NCBI RefSeq assembly: GCF_044457565.1
Contig: NZ_JBITGZ010000003.1
Coordinates: 186,001-250,000, forward strand
Length of the DNA: 64,000 nt
Source of the DNA: Kitasatospora sp044457565
GTDB taxonomy: Bacteria; Actinomycetota; Actinomycetes; Streptomycetales; Streptomycetaceae
Direction: 5' to 3'
Part shown: positions 1 through 8,604 of the stretch, piece after piece
How positions within the stretch are numbered: the first letter of the stretch is position 1
Layout of the letters: every line of letters begins with the position of its first letter
The notes under the pieces: model-generated
What the model was told of the DNA's origin: nothing
Seen by the model: only the letters and a program-made list of their open reading frames with translations
The model's database searches: none
Made by a program: the position numbers and the translations under genes

Positions 1-827
1 CGGGGCTCTTCCCGCACCGCCGGGTGATCGACAACATCGCCACCGTGCCCTACCTGCTGGGCTGGGACCGCAAGAAGGCCCGCGCCCGGGCCGACGAGCT
101 GCTGGAGCTGGTCGGGCTCGCGCCGGAGACGGCCAGGCGCTACCCCTTCCAGCTCTCCGGCGGCCAGCAGCAACGCGTAGGCGTGGCCCGGGCACTCGCC
201 GCCGACCCGCCGGTGCTCCTGATGGACGAGCCGTTCAGCGCCGTCGACCCGGTGGTCCGCGCCGGGCTCCAGGACGAACTGCTGCGCCTGCAGTCCGAGT
301 TGCACAAGACCGTGCTGTTCGTCACGCACGACATCGAGGAGGCCGTCCGGCTGGGCGACCAGGTGGTGGTGCTGCGCAACCACGGCGAGATCGCCCAACT
401 CGCCGACCCGCACACCCTGCTGACGTCCCCCGCCGACGAGGGCGTGGCCGCCTTCCTGGGCCGCGACCGCGGCCTGCGGGGCCTGGGCCTGCGCCCGGCC
501 GCCGCCATCACCACCCGCCCGCTCCAGGACGGGCTGCGCCATGGCGGCTGGGAGCTGACGCTCGACGACGCACGCCGCCCGATCGGCTGGATCGACCGCA
601 CCGGCTCGCCCGAACTGCACCCCGTCCCCGGCTACCGGCCCGCCACCGACACCCTGCGCACCGCGCTGGACGCCGCGGTGCTCTCGCCCGCGGGCGTCGC
701 CGTCGCCCTGGACGAGGAGGGCCGGGCGATCGGGACGGCGAGCCGGGAGGCCGTGCTCGACGCCCTCGCCGCCGGGCCCGGCCCCGCGGCCCCCTCCGCC
801 GGCAAGGAGGCGCCCGGTGGAGACTGA
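1..827 (+). CDS. Osmoprotectant ABC transporter ATP-binding protein, 5' end missing
   Basis: ATPase that powers uptake of a compatible solute such as glycine betaine, choline or carnitine. The reading frame is open at base 3, so the start and Walker A lie left of the window. Visible from the GTG at 24 are the ABC signature LSGGQQQRVG (about residue 44), Walker B VLLMDEP (about 64) and the switch His in FVTHD. The last ~60 residues look like one CBS domain, which in ProV/OpuA proteins senses ionic strength. The stop overlaps the next gene by 11 bases, so translation is probably coupled. Family assignment is firm because of the permeases and binding protein that follow; the exact substrate is inference. 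Confidence 0.9.
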   Translation, partial: GLFPHRRVIDNIATVPYLLGWDRKKARARADELLELVGLAPETARRYPFQLSGGQQQRVGVARALAADPPVLLMDEPFSAVDPVVRAGLQDELLRLQSELHKTVLFVTHDIEEAVRLGDQVVVLRNHGEIAQLADPHTLLTSPADEGVAAFLGRDRGLRGLGLRPAAAITTRPLQDGLRHGGWELTLDDARRPIGWIDRTGSPELHPVPGYRPATDTLRTALDAAVLSPAGVAVALDEEGRAIGTASREAVLDALAAGPGPAAPSAGKEAPGGD

Positions 828-1485
828 GCCCCTCGTCCGCTGGTACTGGGTCGGCGACCACCTCGGCTACTTCCGCGAGCTGCTGCTCGACCACGCCGTG
901 ATCGCGCTCGTGCCGGTGCTGATCGGCGTGGTGATCGCACTGCCGCTCGCGATCGCCTGCGCCCGCTTCACCCGGCTCTACCAGCCGGTCGCCGCCGTCT
1001 TCAACGTGGTCTACGCGCTGCCCTCGCTGGCGGTCTTCGTGGTGCTGATCCCGTACACCGGGCTGGCCGCCCAGGCGACCGTGATGATCCCGCTGACCTT
1101 CTACGTCATCGCCGTGCTGCTGCCCACCACCGTGGACGGGCTGCGCGCGGTGCCCGAGCCCGTCCGGCAGGCGGCCACCGCGATGGGGTACGGGCCCTGG
1201 CACCGGCTGGTCGCCGTCGAGCTGCCCGCCGCCGTGCCGTACCTGGTGGCCGGGCTGCGGGTCGCCACCGTGTCCAGCATCTCGCTGGCCAGCGTGGGCG
1301 CGCTGATCGGGCGCGGCGGCCTCGGGTACCTGTTCATCGACGGGTACCAGCGGACCTTCTACACCCCGATCATCGTGGGCATCGTGCTGACCGCCGCCCT
1401 CGCCCTGGCCTGCGATCTGGTGCTGCTGACGGCCCGCCGGCTGCTGGCGCCGTGGGCCGTGCGCGAGAAGGCGGTGGTCCGGTGA
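817..1485 (+). CDS. Osmoprotectant ABC transporter permease (first of two)
   Basis: A 222-residue integral membrane protein of the MetI/ProW permease type, with about five to six hydrophobic helices from residue 25 on. It carries the cytoplasmic coupling-loop region around residues 118-165 (EPVRQAATAMGYGPWHR followed by a conserved Gly-rich turn). It starts at a GTG inside the end of the ATPase gene and its stop overlaps the next GTG by 4 bases, so the genes form one translationally coupled operon. OpuC-type systems normally use two distinct small permeases, which matches this layout. Confidence 0.88.
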   Translation: METEPLVRWYWVGDHLGYFRELLLDHAVIALVPVLIGVVIALPLAIACARFTRLYQPVAAVFNVVYALPSLAVFVVLIPYTGLAAQATVMIPLTFYVIAVLLPTTVDGLRAVPEPVRQAATAMGYGPWHRLVAVELPAAVPYLVAGLRVATVSSISLASVGALIGRGGLGYLFIDGYQRTFYTPIIVGIVLTAALALACDLVLLTARRLLAPWAVREKAVVR

Positions 1486-2162
1486 ACTGGATCTCCTGGC
1501 TCGGCGACTTCTTCTCCTCGCCCGACCGCCGCAGCGGGCCCGACTCCATCCTCAACCGGGTCCTGGAGCACCTGGTGTTCTGCGGCGAGGCGCTGCTGTA
1601 CGCGGCCGTGCTCGCCGTCCCGCTCGGTCTGCTGATCGGCTACACCGGGCGCGGCGTCGCGGTGGCGACCGGCGCGGCCGGCGCGACCCGGGCCCTGCCC
1701 ACCCTCGGGCTGGTGACGTTGACCGTCCTGCTCGCCGGGGTCGGCGACAGCGCCGTCCTGGTCGCACTGGTCGCGCTCGCCGCGCCGCCGCTGCTGGTGG
1801 CCGCCGTGGAGGGCGTGCGCGCCACCGATCCGGACGCCCGGGACGCGGCCCGCGGCATCGGGATGACACACCGCCAGGTGCTGTGGCAGGTCTGCGTACC
1901 GTCCTCGCTGCCCAGCCTGCTGGCCGGGTTCCGGACCGCGACCGTGCAGGTCATCGCGACCGCGACGGTGGCCGCGTACGTGGGCCTGGGCGGCCTCGGC
2001 CGGTACGTCATCGACGGGCTCGCCACCCGCGACTACGCGGTGACCGCGGGCGGCGCGCTGCTCGTGGTGCTGCTCGCGCTGGCCGCCCAGCTCTTCTTCG
2101 CCCTGCTGGGCCGGTACGCGCTGCCCGCCGGCCTGCGCGCCCAGCAGCGCCCGCCCCGCTGA
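1482..2162 (+). CDS. Osmoprotectant ABC transporter permease (second of two)
   Basis: Second channel subunit of the importer, 226 residues, with MetI-like helices and the coupling loop ATDPDARDAARGIGMTHRQ near residue 115. I start it at the GTG at 1482, which makes the typical GTGA overlap with the previous stop; an upstream GTG at 1452 in the same frame would put ten residues of unlike composition in front and overlap the previous gene deeply. It is followed after 32 bases by the binding-protein gene. Confidence 0.87.
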   Translation: MNWISWLGDFFSSPDRRSGPDSILNRVLEHLVFCGEALLYAAVLAVPLGLLIGYTGRGVAVATGAAGATRALPTLGLVTLTVLLAGVGDSAVLVALVALAAPPLLVAAVEGVRATDPDARDAARGIGMTHRQVLWQVCVPSSLPSLLAGFRTATVQVIATATVAAYVGLGGLGRYVIDGLATRDYAVTAGGALLVVLLALAAQLFFALLGRYALPAGLRAQQRPPR

Positions 2163-2194
2163 CCATGCCCCACCCCTACGAAAGGACCGATCCC

Positions 2195-3121
2195 ATGACC
2201 ATGGGCCATCACCGCAGAACTGCCCGCCGGGCGCTCGCCGCCGCCACCCTGGCCGCCTTCGCCCTGGGCGCCACCGCGTGCGGCTCCTCCGGCGGCAACC
2301 CGCTCTCTTCCTCGGCCTCGGGCGGCGGCTCGGGGTCGACCGTGGTGGTCGGCTCGGCGAACTTCCCCGAGAACGTACTTCTCGGCTCGATCTACTCGCA
2401 GGCGCTGAAGGCCAAGGGCGTCAAGGTCGAGGAGAAGTTCAACATCGGCAGCCGCGAGGTGCTCTACGGGCAGCTGCAGAACGGCAGCCTGACCGTCCTG
2501 CCCGAGTACAACGGCGCACTGCTCGGCTACCTGGACCCGAAGACGACTGCGGTCACCAAGGACGAGGTGAACGCGGCGCTGGCCAAGACGCTGCCGGCCT
2601 CGCTGGGCGTCCTGGACTCCGCGGCCGCCGAGGACAAGGACTCGCTGACCGTCAGCCAGGAGACGGCGGACAAGTACAACCTGAAGAGCATCACCGACCT
2701 GGCGCCACAGGCCCCGAACCTCGTCATCGGCGGGCCGCCGGAGTTCAAGTCCCGCCGCGAGCAGCAGTTCAAGGACGTCTACGGGCTGACCCTCAAGGAG
2801 TGGCGCCCGACCGGCGACACCACCGCGAACGCGATCAAGGACGGCGCGGTCCAGGTCGGCAACGTGTTCACCACCGACCCGAAGGTGGTCCAGTTCAAGC
2901 TGGTCGCGCTGGCCGACCCGAAGAACGTCTTCGGCGCCCAGAACGTCACCCCGCTGGTGTACAAGGCCGGGGTGGACGCGACGACGGCCGGCGCGCTCAA
3001 CGCGGTGTCGGCCAAGCTGGACACCGCGGGGCTGACGGCGCTGATGAAGCGCGTCGCCGTCGACAAGGAGGACCCGTCGGCGGTGGCCAAGGACTGGCTG
3101 AAGGCCAACAACCTGGGCTGA
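2195..3121 (+). CDS. Osmoprotectant-binding lipoprotein (OpuAC/OpuCC type)
   Basis: Extracellular solute receptor of the importer, 308 residues. The N-terminus has an Arg-rich start, a hydrophobic stretch and a lipobox ending ATAC, so the mature protein is anchored by a lipid-modified Cys near residue 28. The mature part begins VVVGSANFPENVLLGSIY, a pattern typical of the glycine betaine/choline binding family. The ATG at 2195 is chosen because GAAAGGA lies about 8 bases upstream; an in-frame ATG at 2165 is possible but has no such site. A strong hairpin follows, closing the operon. Confidence 0.9.
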   Translation: MTMGHHRRTARRALAAATLAAFALGATACGSSGGNPLSSSASGGGSGSTVVVGSANFPENVLLGSIYSQALKAKGVKVEEKFNIGSREVLYGQLQNGSLTVLPEYNGALLGYLDPKTTAVTKDEVNAALAKTLPASLGVLDSAAAEDKDSLTVSQETADKYNLKSITDLAPQAPNLVIGGPPEFKSRREQQFKDVYGLTLKEWRPTGDTTANAIKDGAVQVGNVFTTDPKVVQFKLVALADPKNVFGAQNVTPLVYKAGVDATTAGALNAVSAKLDTAGLTALMKRVAVDKEDPSAVAKDWLKANNLG

Positions 3122-3144
3122 GGCTCACCCACGGCCTCACGTTG

Positions 3145-3185
3145 ACGAGGGTGTTCTCCGCTCGAAGGGCGGGGAACACCCTCGT
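3145..3185 (+). terminator. Hairpin terminator after the osmoprotectant operon
   Basis: Arms 3145-3156 and 3174-3185 are perfectly complementary over 12 bases, extended inward by four more pairs including a wobble. It lies 24 bases after the binding-protein stop. No long T tract follows, as is usual in high-GC actinomycetes. Confidence 0.75.
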
Positions 3186-3290
3186 GGCGCCCGTACGGGC
3201 CGCCGCGCCCCTCGTGGCGGCGAGCGGGCGCCCCTGAAAGATCGCCACAACGGCTGGTGGCCGGGGGCGCGGACATGACACCGTGACGGG

Positions 3291-3878
3291 ATGCGCATAC
3301 GAGCCCTCGTCACCGCCGCCACCGCGGCCGCCGCTCTGAGCCTCGCGGCCTGCTCCAGCAGCGGCACCACCACCTCCGCCAACTCCTCCTCCCCGGCTGC
3401 CGCGACCGGCGCGCCGAGCTCGGCGGGCAGCACCGCGGCCACCGGCGCCACGGCCGGGTCCACGGACTCCGCGAGCCCCGCGGGAACGACGGCCGCACCT
3501 CCGGCCCCGGGCACCGCACCCACGTCGGCCGCGACGCCGGCGGCCCCTGGCGACTCGGCCAAGCCGGCCGACCCGCCCAAGCCCTCGCCCCCGGCCGACC
3601 TCGGACTGCCCGCCCGGCCCGACGCCCCCACCATCGCCAAGCTGGTGGCCGCCCTCGACGCGATCGACCCCGACATCGTCGGCGGCAGGCCTGACAAGGC
3701 CGCCGACCGGGCCCGCAACCAGTGCCAGTCGATCTTCCAGTTCCCCAAGGACAAAGCCAAGCTGGTCGAACTGGCCAACCAGCGCTTCACCTCGCCCAAC
3801 CACCCGGACGGGTTCGGCCCGGAGAAGTCCGAGAAGATCATCGAGGCGCTGCGCGCGACCCTGTGCCCCGCCCCCTGA
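3291..3878 (+). CDS. Secreted lipoprotein of unknown function
   Basis: A 195-residue protein with a signal peptide ending in the lipobox LAAC (Cys near residue 21). A low-complexity Ala/Ser/Thr/Pro linker runs to about residue 105 and a compact C-terminal domain of about 85 residues follows. That domain has two Cys, one in RNQCQSI and one in ATLCPAP, which could form a disulfide outside the membrane. It is alone, between two strong hairpins. I do not recognise the folded domain. Export and lipidation are well supported; function is unknown. Confidence 0.75.
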   Translation: MRIRALVTAATAAAALSLAACSSSGTTTSANSSSPAAATGAPSSAGSTAATGATAGSTDSASPAGTTAAPPAPGTAPTSAATPAAPGDSAKPADPPKPSPPADLGLPARPDAPTIAKLVAALDAIDPDIVGGRPDKAADRARNQCQSIFQFPKDKAKLVELANQRFTSPNHPDGFGPEKSEKIIEALRATLCPAP

Positions 3879-3910
3879 GCACCCTGACCCGTCCCGATCA
3901 CCCGGAGCAC

Positions 3911-3955
3911 ACGCCGCAGCCCCCGTACCGGCGAACGGTACGGGGGCTGCGGCGT
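3911..3955. terminator. Strong hairpin terminator
   Basis: A 19-base perfect stem (3911-3929 with 3937-3955) closes a 7-base loop. It lies 33 bases after the lipoprotein stop and 28 bases beyond the end of the minus-strand remnant, so it can serve both strands. Confidence 0.85.
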
Positions 3956-3982
3956 GGCACGACCGGGGGCGGTGGCCGGCGA

Positions 3983-4105
3983 TCAGTACCAGTGGTGGTG
4001 CTGCCAGAAGGACCAGGCGGCGTTCGGGCTGCCGTAGCGGCCGTTCACGTAGTCCAGGGCCCACTTGATCTGGGTCTCGGGGCGGTCTCCCAGTCCGAGC
4101 CGACG
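3983..4105 (-). pseudogene. C-terminal remnant of a lytic transglycosylase (SLT-like domain)
   Basis: The minus-strand frame ending at 3983 finishes with PETQIKWALDYVNGRYG followed by SPNAAWSFWQHHHWY and a stop. This is the typical tail of small actinobacterial and phage transglycosylase (lysozyme-like) domains, about 32 residues. In the neighbouring frame directly upstream (about 4081-4104) is VGSDWETA, which matches the preceding part of such domains, so a one-base loss in the C run near 4082 is likely. Nothing upstream resembles the rest of the domain, including the catalytic Glu region. I infer a decayed gene; the in-frame ORF reaching 4492 is not a credible protein. Confidence 0.6.
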
Positions 4106-4758
4106 GAGGGGGACGCCCCCGCGCGGCCACGATCCCGGGCGAGGCCCGAGGGGTTCGAACGAGATCGTGCAGCCGGCGCCTCGGACCCGACGGGCAGGAC
4201 GGGAGCCGCCGGCAGCCCCGGGCACCGGCCGGCGGACCCGGCGGCCCGACCCGGCCGCCCCCTCCACGGCCGGGTCGTGGCGCACCCGGTCGCACACGCG
4301 AGCGATCATGTCCGACCGGGCGCGGCACCGGCAAGCGAATTGCCTCCACCCGGAGCTGCCGTGACGAACGGTCAGGAATCCTGACAGGACGGCTGGTCTA
4401 GTCCAACTATGGGCGGTGGTCATCCCACCGGGATGCATCGTGGGGGTGTGACACCGGCCGGCGGAGCCGATCCCCTGCCCCGCACCCACCACCCCCGAGC
4501 CGCACGGCGGCCCATACCCCCTGCATCCGCCGTGGGCGCCCTGAGCCCCGGCACATCATCAACCGTCAACGTCTTCAGGTCCGTTCGAGAACCCATACGC
4601 GTTCCCAGATCGATCCAGGCGGTCCTCACCGGCTGCACCGCCGCCGCCACCCCCACCGGCAGCTACCCGCTCGGTGTGGGCCCAGGAGCCGGGCACCGGC
4701 ACCCCCGGGGGCGCCGCGCGGCCGGGCGCCCGCGGCACTCCCGCCCCCCGGCGCCGCG
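4106..4758. other. Gene-free stretch, probably decayed
   Basis: About 650 bases without a convincing coding region. Frames that stay open here give Arg/Pro-rich translations with no family resemblance. Bases 4128-4134 and 4163-4169 form a 7-base inverted repeat. A DasR-type site candidate lies at 4392-4407. No tRNA, IS end or attachment site could be built. Confidence 0.5.
4392..4407. promoter_or_regulatory. Candidate DasR-type (dre) operator
   Basis: GCTGGTCTAGTCCAAC is a near-palindrome that matches the known core TGGTCTAGACCA in 11 of 12 positions. DasR is the GntR-family regulator of N-acetylglucosamine and chitin genes in streptomycetes. No intact gene starts next to it on either strand, so it may be a relic or a chance match. 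Confidence 0.35.
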
Positions 4759-6012
4759 TCAGCCGGCCCTCCGCCACGGGTGGCAGAGCCACAGGTACGT
4801 CCCGGCCGACGCCAGCGCACTGCCGAGGACGACCACCCCGAGCAGCACCGCCGACGGGTGCCCGGCGGCGCTGCTCAGCGGTGCGACCACCGCGCCGAAC
4901 AGGAACATCCCCACCCCGAGCAGCGCCGAGGCCGACCCGGCGGACTGCGGGGCCACCATGGTCAGGGCCTGGGCCGCCGAGTTCGGCAGGATCACCCCCA
5001 TGCTGCCCGTCAGCACGAACAGCGCCGCGCTCGCCCCGGCCAGGCCCGGATCCCAGACGGCGGTCACCAGGACCAGCGCCACCCCCGCCGCCACGGCCGC
5101 ACCGAGGCCGGCCGCCATCAGGCCGTGCGCGGTGAACCGCTGCGCCAGCCACCGGCCGTTGATCTGGGTCACCGACACCAGCGCGATCGAGTTGAGGCCG
5201 AACAGTAGGCCGTAGGTCTGCGGGCTCACCCCGTACACCTGCTGGAGGACCACCGAGGAGCCGCTGATGTACCCGAACAGCGCGCCGAAGGCGAAGGTGC
5301 TGGTGAGCACGAAGCCGAGGAAGCGGACGTTGTGCAGCAGCCCGCCCATCGCGCGCAGGGTGGTGGCCAGCCCGCCCCGCTGCCGCAGGCCCGGCGGCAG
5401 CGTCTCGCGCAGGCCGAGCACCGCCGTCACCGCGAGCAGCGCGCCCAGCGCCGCGAGCGCGCCGAAGGTGCCGCGCCAGGACGTCACCCGGAGCAGCTGG
5501 GCCCCGATCATGGGCGCGAGTATCGGGGCCAGCCCGGAGATCAGGCTGATCGAGGCGAGGAAGCGGAGCACCGCCACGCCCTCGTAGCGGTCCCGGGCGA
5601 TGGCCCGGCTGATCACCAGGCCCGCCGCGCCGGCCGCCCCCTGGGCGAAGCGCCCGGCGATCAGGACCGGCATGGATCCGGCGACCACGCACAGGGTGGT
5701 CGCCGCGAAGTAGACCGCCAGGCCCACGAGCAGTGGCCGGCGGCGTCCGAAGCGGTCGCTGAGCGGCCCGAAGAGCAGCTGGCCCGCCGCGACGCCGAAC
5801 AACGAGGAGGTGAGGGTGAGCTGGGCGGCGGCCGGCCGGGCGTGCAGGTCCACCGTGAGCGCGGGCAGCGCGGGCAGGTAGAGGTCGGTGGTGAGCGGGC
5901 CGAGTGCGACCAGGCCGCCCAGCACGGCGATGCTCCGCCAGCCGGGCCGGGTGGAGGTGGACGAGGTGGTGGTCGACTTCTCACCGGCGGTGCCGGCGGT
6001 CGGACCGGGCAT
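4759..6012 (-). CDS. Bcr/CflA-type multidrug efflux transporter (MFS)
   Basis: A 417-residue, 12-helix major facilitator. Helix 1 contains the Bcr/CflA hallmark TTDLYLPALPAL, and the loop after helix 2 has motif A, GPLSDRFGRRRPLL. It would export small hydrophobic drugs or metabolites in exchange for protons. I prefer the ATG at 6012, with AGGAG four bases upstream; a GTG at 6024 would add four residues. It stands alone with its own promoter region. Substrate is unknown. Confidence 0.85.
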   Translation of the reverse strand: MPGPTAGTAGEKSTTTSSTSTRPGWRSIAVLGGLVALGPLTTDLYLPALPALTVDLHARPAAAQLTLTSSLFGVAAGQLLFGPLSDRFGRRRPLLVGLAVYFAATTLCVVAGSMPVLIAGRFAQGAAGAAGLVISRAIARDRYEGVAVLRFLASISLISGLAPILAPMIGAQLLRVTSWRGTFGALAALGALLAVTAVLGLRETLPPGLRQRGGLATTLRAMGGLLHNVRFLGFVLTSTFAFGALFGYISGSSVVLQQVYGVSPQTYGLLFGLNSIALVSVTQINGRWLAQRFTAHGLMAAGLGAAVAAGVALVLVTAVWDPGLAGASAALFVLTGSMGVILPNSAAQALTMVAPQSAGSASALLGVGMFLFGAVVAPLSSAAGHPSAVLLGVVVLGSALASAGTYLWLCHPWRRAG

Positions 6013-6128
6013 GGGGCTCCTCACGGCGCGTCGGGTGCTCGCTCCGTCCTACCGCAGCCTGTCCGCTCTCCGATACCCGGGGTCCACCACCTGGATCACC
6101 GCGGACCCGGGGAGAGCCGGTCGCCCGG

Positions 6129-6698
6129 CTACCGGGCCGTCCCGTGCTCCGCCGTCAGGGCCGTGCGCACCGCCGCGTCGTCCTGCCAGGCGTAGAGGTG
6201 GTTGCCCACCAGGGCGACCTGGTAGCTGCCGCAGGTGCCGCTGATCTTGGCGGGCGCGTCCGCCGGGAACCAGGTCGTCTTGAACCTGACCGGCCGCACG
6301 CGGTCCCCTGCATCGGTGGCGTGGCCGGCCGAGTCGGCGGCCCTGCCCGCCGTGCCGCCACCGCCCTTGCCCGCGCCCCCGGGCGTGCTCCGGTCGATGG
6401 CCTTGCAGCCCGCCGGGAGCCGGCCGTCCGGGAGGTCCGCGGTCAGCAGGCGGTCCCCGCGGGTGGTGGAGCGGGCGTAGTGCACCGAGGTGGCGCCGTC
6501 CGGCAGCCAGTCCGGCACGGCCCGGCGGTCCGCCTTGGCCTCGCTGCCCAGGGCGTAACTGACCTGCTCGCGGTGGCGGCCCTCGTACCAGTCGGACACC
6601 CTCGGGCCGACCGCGACGGTCGCCACGGCGGCCGCCATCGCGACGCCGGTGACGCCCAGAGCGAGCTTCCCCACCAGGCCCTTCCCCACCATGCCCAT
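6129..6698 (-). CDS. Membrane-anchored or secreted protein of unknown function
   Basis: A 189-residue protein. Residues 5-30 are hydrophobic (a signal anchor or uncleaved signal peptide). The outer part has two Cys (AGCKAI and GTCGSYQ) separated by a Gly/Ala-rich loop, consistent with an extracytoplasmic disulfide domain. It lies 116 bases upstream of the efflux gene on the same strand, too far for tight coupling. I do not recognise a family. Confidence 0.6.
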   Translation of the reverse strand: MGMVGKGLVGKLALGVTGVAMAAAVATVAVGPRVSDWYEGRHREQVSYALGSEAKADRRAVPDWLPDGATSVHYARSTTRGDRLLTADLPDGRLPAGCKAIDRSTPGGAGKGGGGTAGRAADSAGHATDAGDRVRPVRFKTTWFPADAPAKISGTCGSYQVALVGNHLYAWQDDAAVRTALTAEHGTAR

Positions 6699-6928
6699 GC
6701 TGTCCAGTCCCTTGCGTCAGTCGTCCCGCTGTGTCTTCCATCCTGGTGCGCGGGCGCCCGGTGCGCGTCACCATCAGGTCGCGTCGCACCCTCCCCCGTT
6801 GGAGGTACGGTCTCCACCCTGAGAGGTACGACGGCGCCCGCGGTCTCGGGGTCGCGCACCCGGCACACGGCCCGGAGCGCGCGCCGGGCGGCTGCCCGGC
6901 GGGTGCCGAACGCGCAGGTGGCGGGCCG

Positions 6929-7825
6929 TCAGGCGGGGGTGAGGGAGGCCTCGTGGGCCTCGGCGGGCTGCTCCGCCGGGAGCGGGAAGGGCCTGCCGTC
7001 CAGGGTCCAGTGCGGGTCGATCGATCGGCCGAGCGCCGCGTACACCTGGGCTGCGACATCCGGGTGGCGGATCACCCCGGCGGGCGCTCCGGCCGGGACG
7101 CCCGGACGCGAGCAGGCCACCCAGGCGGTGCGCTCCTGCGGCGTGTCCCCGCCGTGACCGCCGGCGTCGACATGGCCGTGGTCGGTCACCACGATGACGG
7201 TCCAGGCCTCCTCGGCGTACGAGGGCCGGGCCCGCACCGCGTCCAGGACCCGGCCGAGCCGCTCGTCGGCGGCCCGCATCGCCGCCCGGTACTCCGCGCC
7301 GCAGCCCAGGAAGTGCGCGGTCTCGTCCACCGCCCCGAGGTAGACGAAGGACGCCTGCGGGTCGTCCGTGGACAGCACGTGCACGGCCTCCCGCGTGACC
7401 TGCTCGTCGACGGCCTCCCAGGCCTGCGGGGTGTCGGCGTCGGGGGCGATGTAGGAGAGCCGGCCCGGCGCGCGGAACAGCGGGCCGCCGTCCACGCCCA
7501 GCATCAGTGGTGCCCACCCGGCGGTGACGAAGGTCCGCCGGCCGTCGAGCGCGGCCAGCCGGGTGGTGAAGTCCGGGAAGACGTCCAGCCGGTTGCCGGC
7601 CAGGTGGTTGCCCCAGACCCCGTGCTTTGCGGCCTCCACCCCGGTCACGATCGTCGCCCAGCACGGCCCCGACATGGTCGGCGTGGCCGCCCCCACCTCC
7701 ACCGGCACCAGGAATCCGGCCGCCCCGACCTCGCCGAGGCGGGGCATCGGCACCTGGGCGAGGTAGTCGTAGCGCACTCCGTCGATACCGACGACGAGCA
7801 CCCGGGGCGCGGGGGGCTTGGACAT
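6929..7825 (-). CDS. Alkaline-phosphatase-superfamily phosphodiesterase/pyrophosphatase
   Basis: A 298-residue cytoplasmic protein of the type I phosphodiesterase/nucleotide pyrophosphatase group. The two-metal site is complete: VVGIDGVRYD at the start (first Asp), the nucleophile Thr in ATPTMSGPCW, DETAHFLG (Asp and His), TDHGH and GGHGG. Such enzymes hydrolyse phosphodiester or pyrophosphate bonds in nucleotides or lipid head groups. AAGGAA lies about 9 bases before the ATG. No signal peptide is visible, so it probably acts inside the cell. The substrate cannot be told from sequence. Confidence 0.82.
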   Translation of the reverse strand: MSKPPAPRVLVVGIDGVRYDYLAQVPMPRLGEVGAAGFLVPVEVGAATPTMSGPCWATIVTGVEAAKHGVWGNHLAGNRLDVFPDFTTRLAALDGRRTFVTAGWAPLMLGVDGGPLFRAPGRLSYIAPDADTPQAWEAVDEQVTREAVHVLSTDDPQASFVYLGAVDETAHFLGCGAEYRAAMRAADERLGRVLDAVRARPSYAEEAWTVIVVTDHGHVDAGGHGGDTPQERTAWVACSRPGVPAGAPAGVIRHPDVAAQVYAALGRSIDPHWTLDGRPFPLPAEQPAEAHEASLTPA

Positions 7826-8047
7826 GGGGTTCCTTTCGACGGTGCGGTGGCCGGCGGACGGTGTGGCCCGGCCGGGGCGCGGCGGACCGGGCGATGGCGC
7901 GGCGGGCGGCAGGGCGGGCCGCCGACCGGCTCATGCTGCACTGCCCGGCGGGCCGCCCGGTGACCTCCCGGCGAACACCGGACGTCCGCCCGGTGGCGCC
8001 CGGCCCCGCGGGGCCCGTGTCACCGGGCCCGCGTCACCGGCGTCACG

Positions 8048-8419
8048 TCACGGGCCGGGCGTCCCGGCGGGCGGCCGGAACTCGTGGACGAGCTCGATCC
8101 GCCCGACGATGTGCCGGTTGAACTCCGCCAGCTCCTCGGCCGGCACCCAGAGCTCCAGGATCGTCCGCCCGCCCGCCTGCCGGACGGGGTAGCGGGCGAG
8201 GAAGGCCGAGTCCACCTCGAAGCGCGTCACGTAGCCGACCCCGGAAGCGGGCACGTTCCAGTCCCGGGCGATCCGGATCGCGTAGTCCTCGTTGAGCACC
8301 GGGTAGAAGATCGGCTGATCCGGCAGCCGGGGCGGCCAGGCCCGCCAGTCGGCGGCCTCCACCAGCGCCAGCTCCTGCGGGCCGGTGGGGCGCCAGAGCG
8401 TGGTGGTGGCGGTGATCAT
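8048..8419 (-). CDS. Conserved small protein of unknown function
   Basis: A 123-residue protein starting LWRPTGPQELALVEAADW and containing PIFYPVLNEDYAIRIARDW. This kind of protein is widespread in actinomycetes and is sometimes labelled 'ADP-ribosylation/crystallin J1', a label I regard as unproven. The ATG at 8419 is chosen because GGAG lies eight bases upstream; a GTG at 8428 would add three residues. No catalytic motif is evident. Confidence 0.7.
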   Translation of the reverse strand: MITATTTLWRPTGPQELALVEAADWRAWPPRLPDQPIFYPVLNEDYAIRIARDWNVPASGVGYVTRFEVDSAFLARYPVRQAGGRTILELWVPAEELAEFNRHIVGRIELVHEFRPPAGTPGP

Positions 8420-8604
8420 GGCTGACACTCCATCGGGTACGGCGGGCCGCCCACGGTAGCCTTGACCGAGGCGGCGCGACCAGGCGATTTCCGCCGACGC
8501 AGCGCCCTTGTGAAGGCCACCTGCGCCGGATTGGCCCTGGCCGGGCCGCAGGGCACCCGGCGAGAATCGGCCGGGTGATCACGGCACCGGGCGCAGGAGG
8601 ACGG

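Noticed and set aside
4141..4175. Possible tRNA T-arm (GGTTCGAAC) or attachment site
   Set aside because: No complementary T-stem, anticodon arm or acceptor stem can be formed on either strand.
3983..4492. Complete 169-residue minus-strand gene
   Set aside because: Only the last ~32 residues match a family; the first ~135 are Arg/Gly/Pro-rich with no domain, and a frameshifted match lies in another frame.
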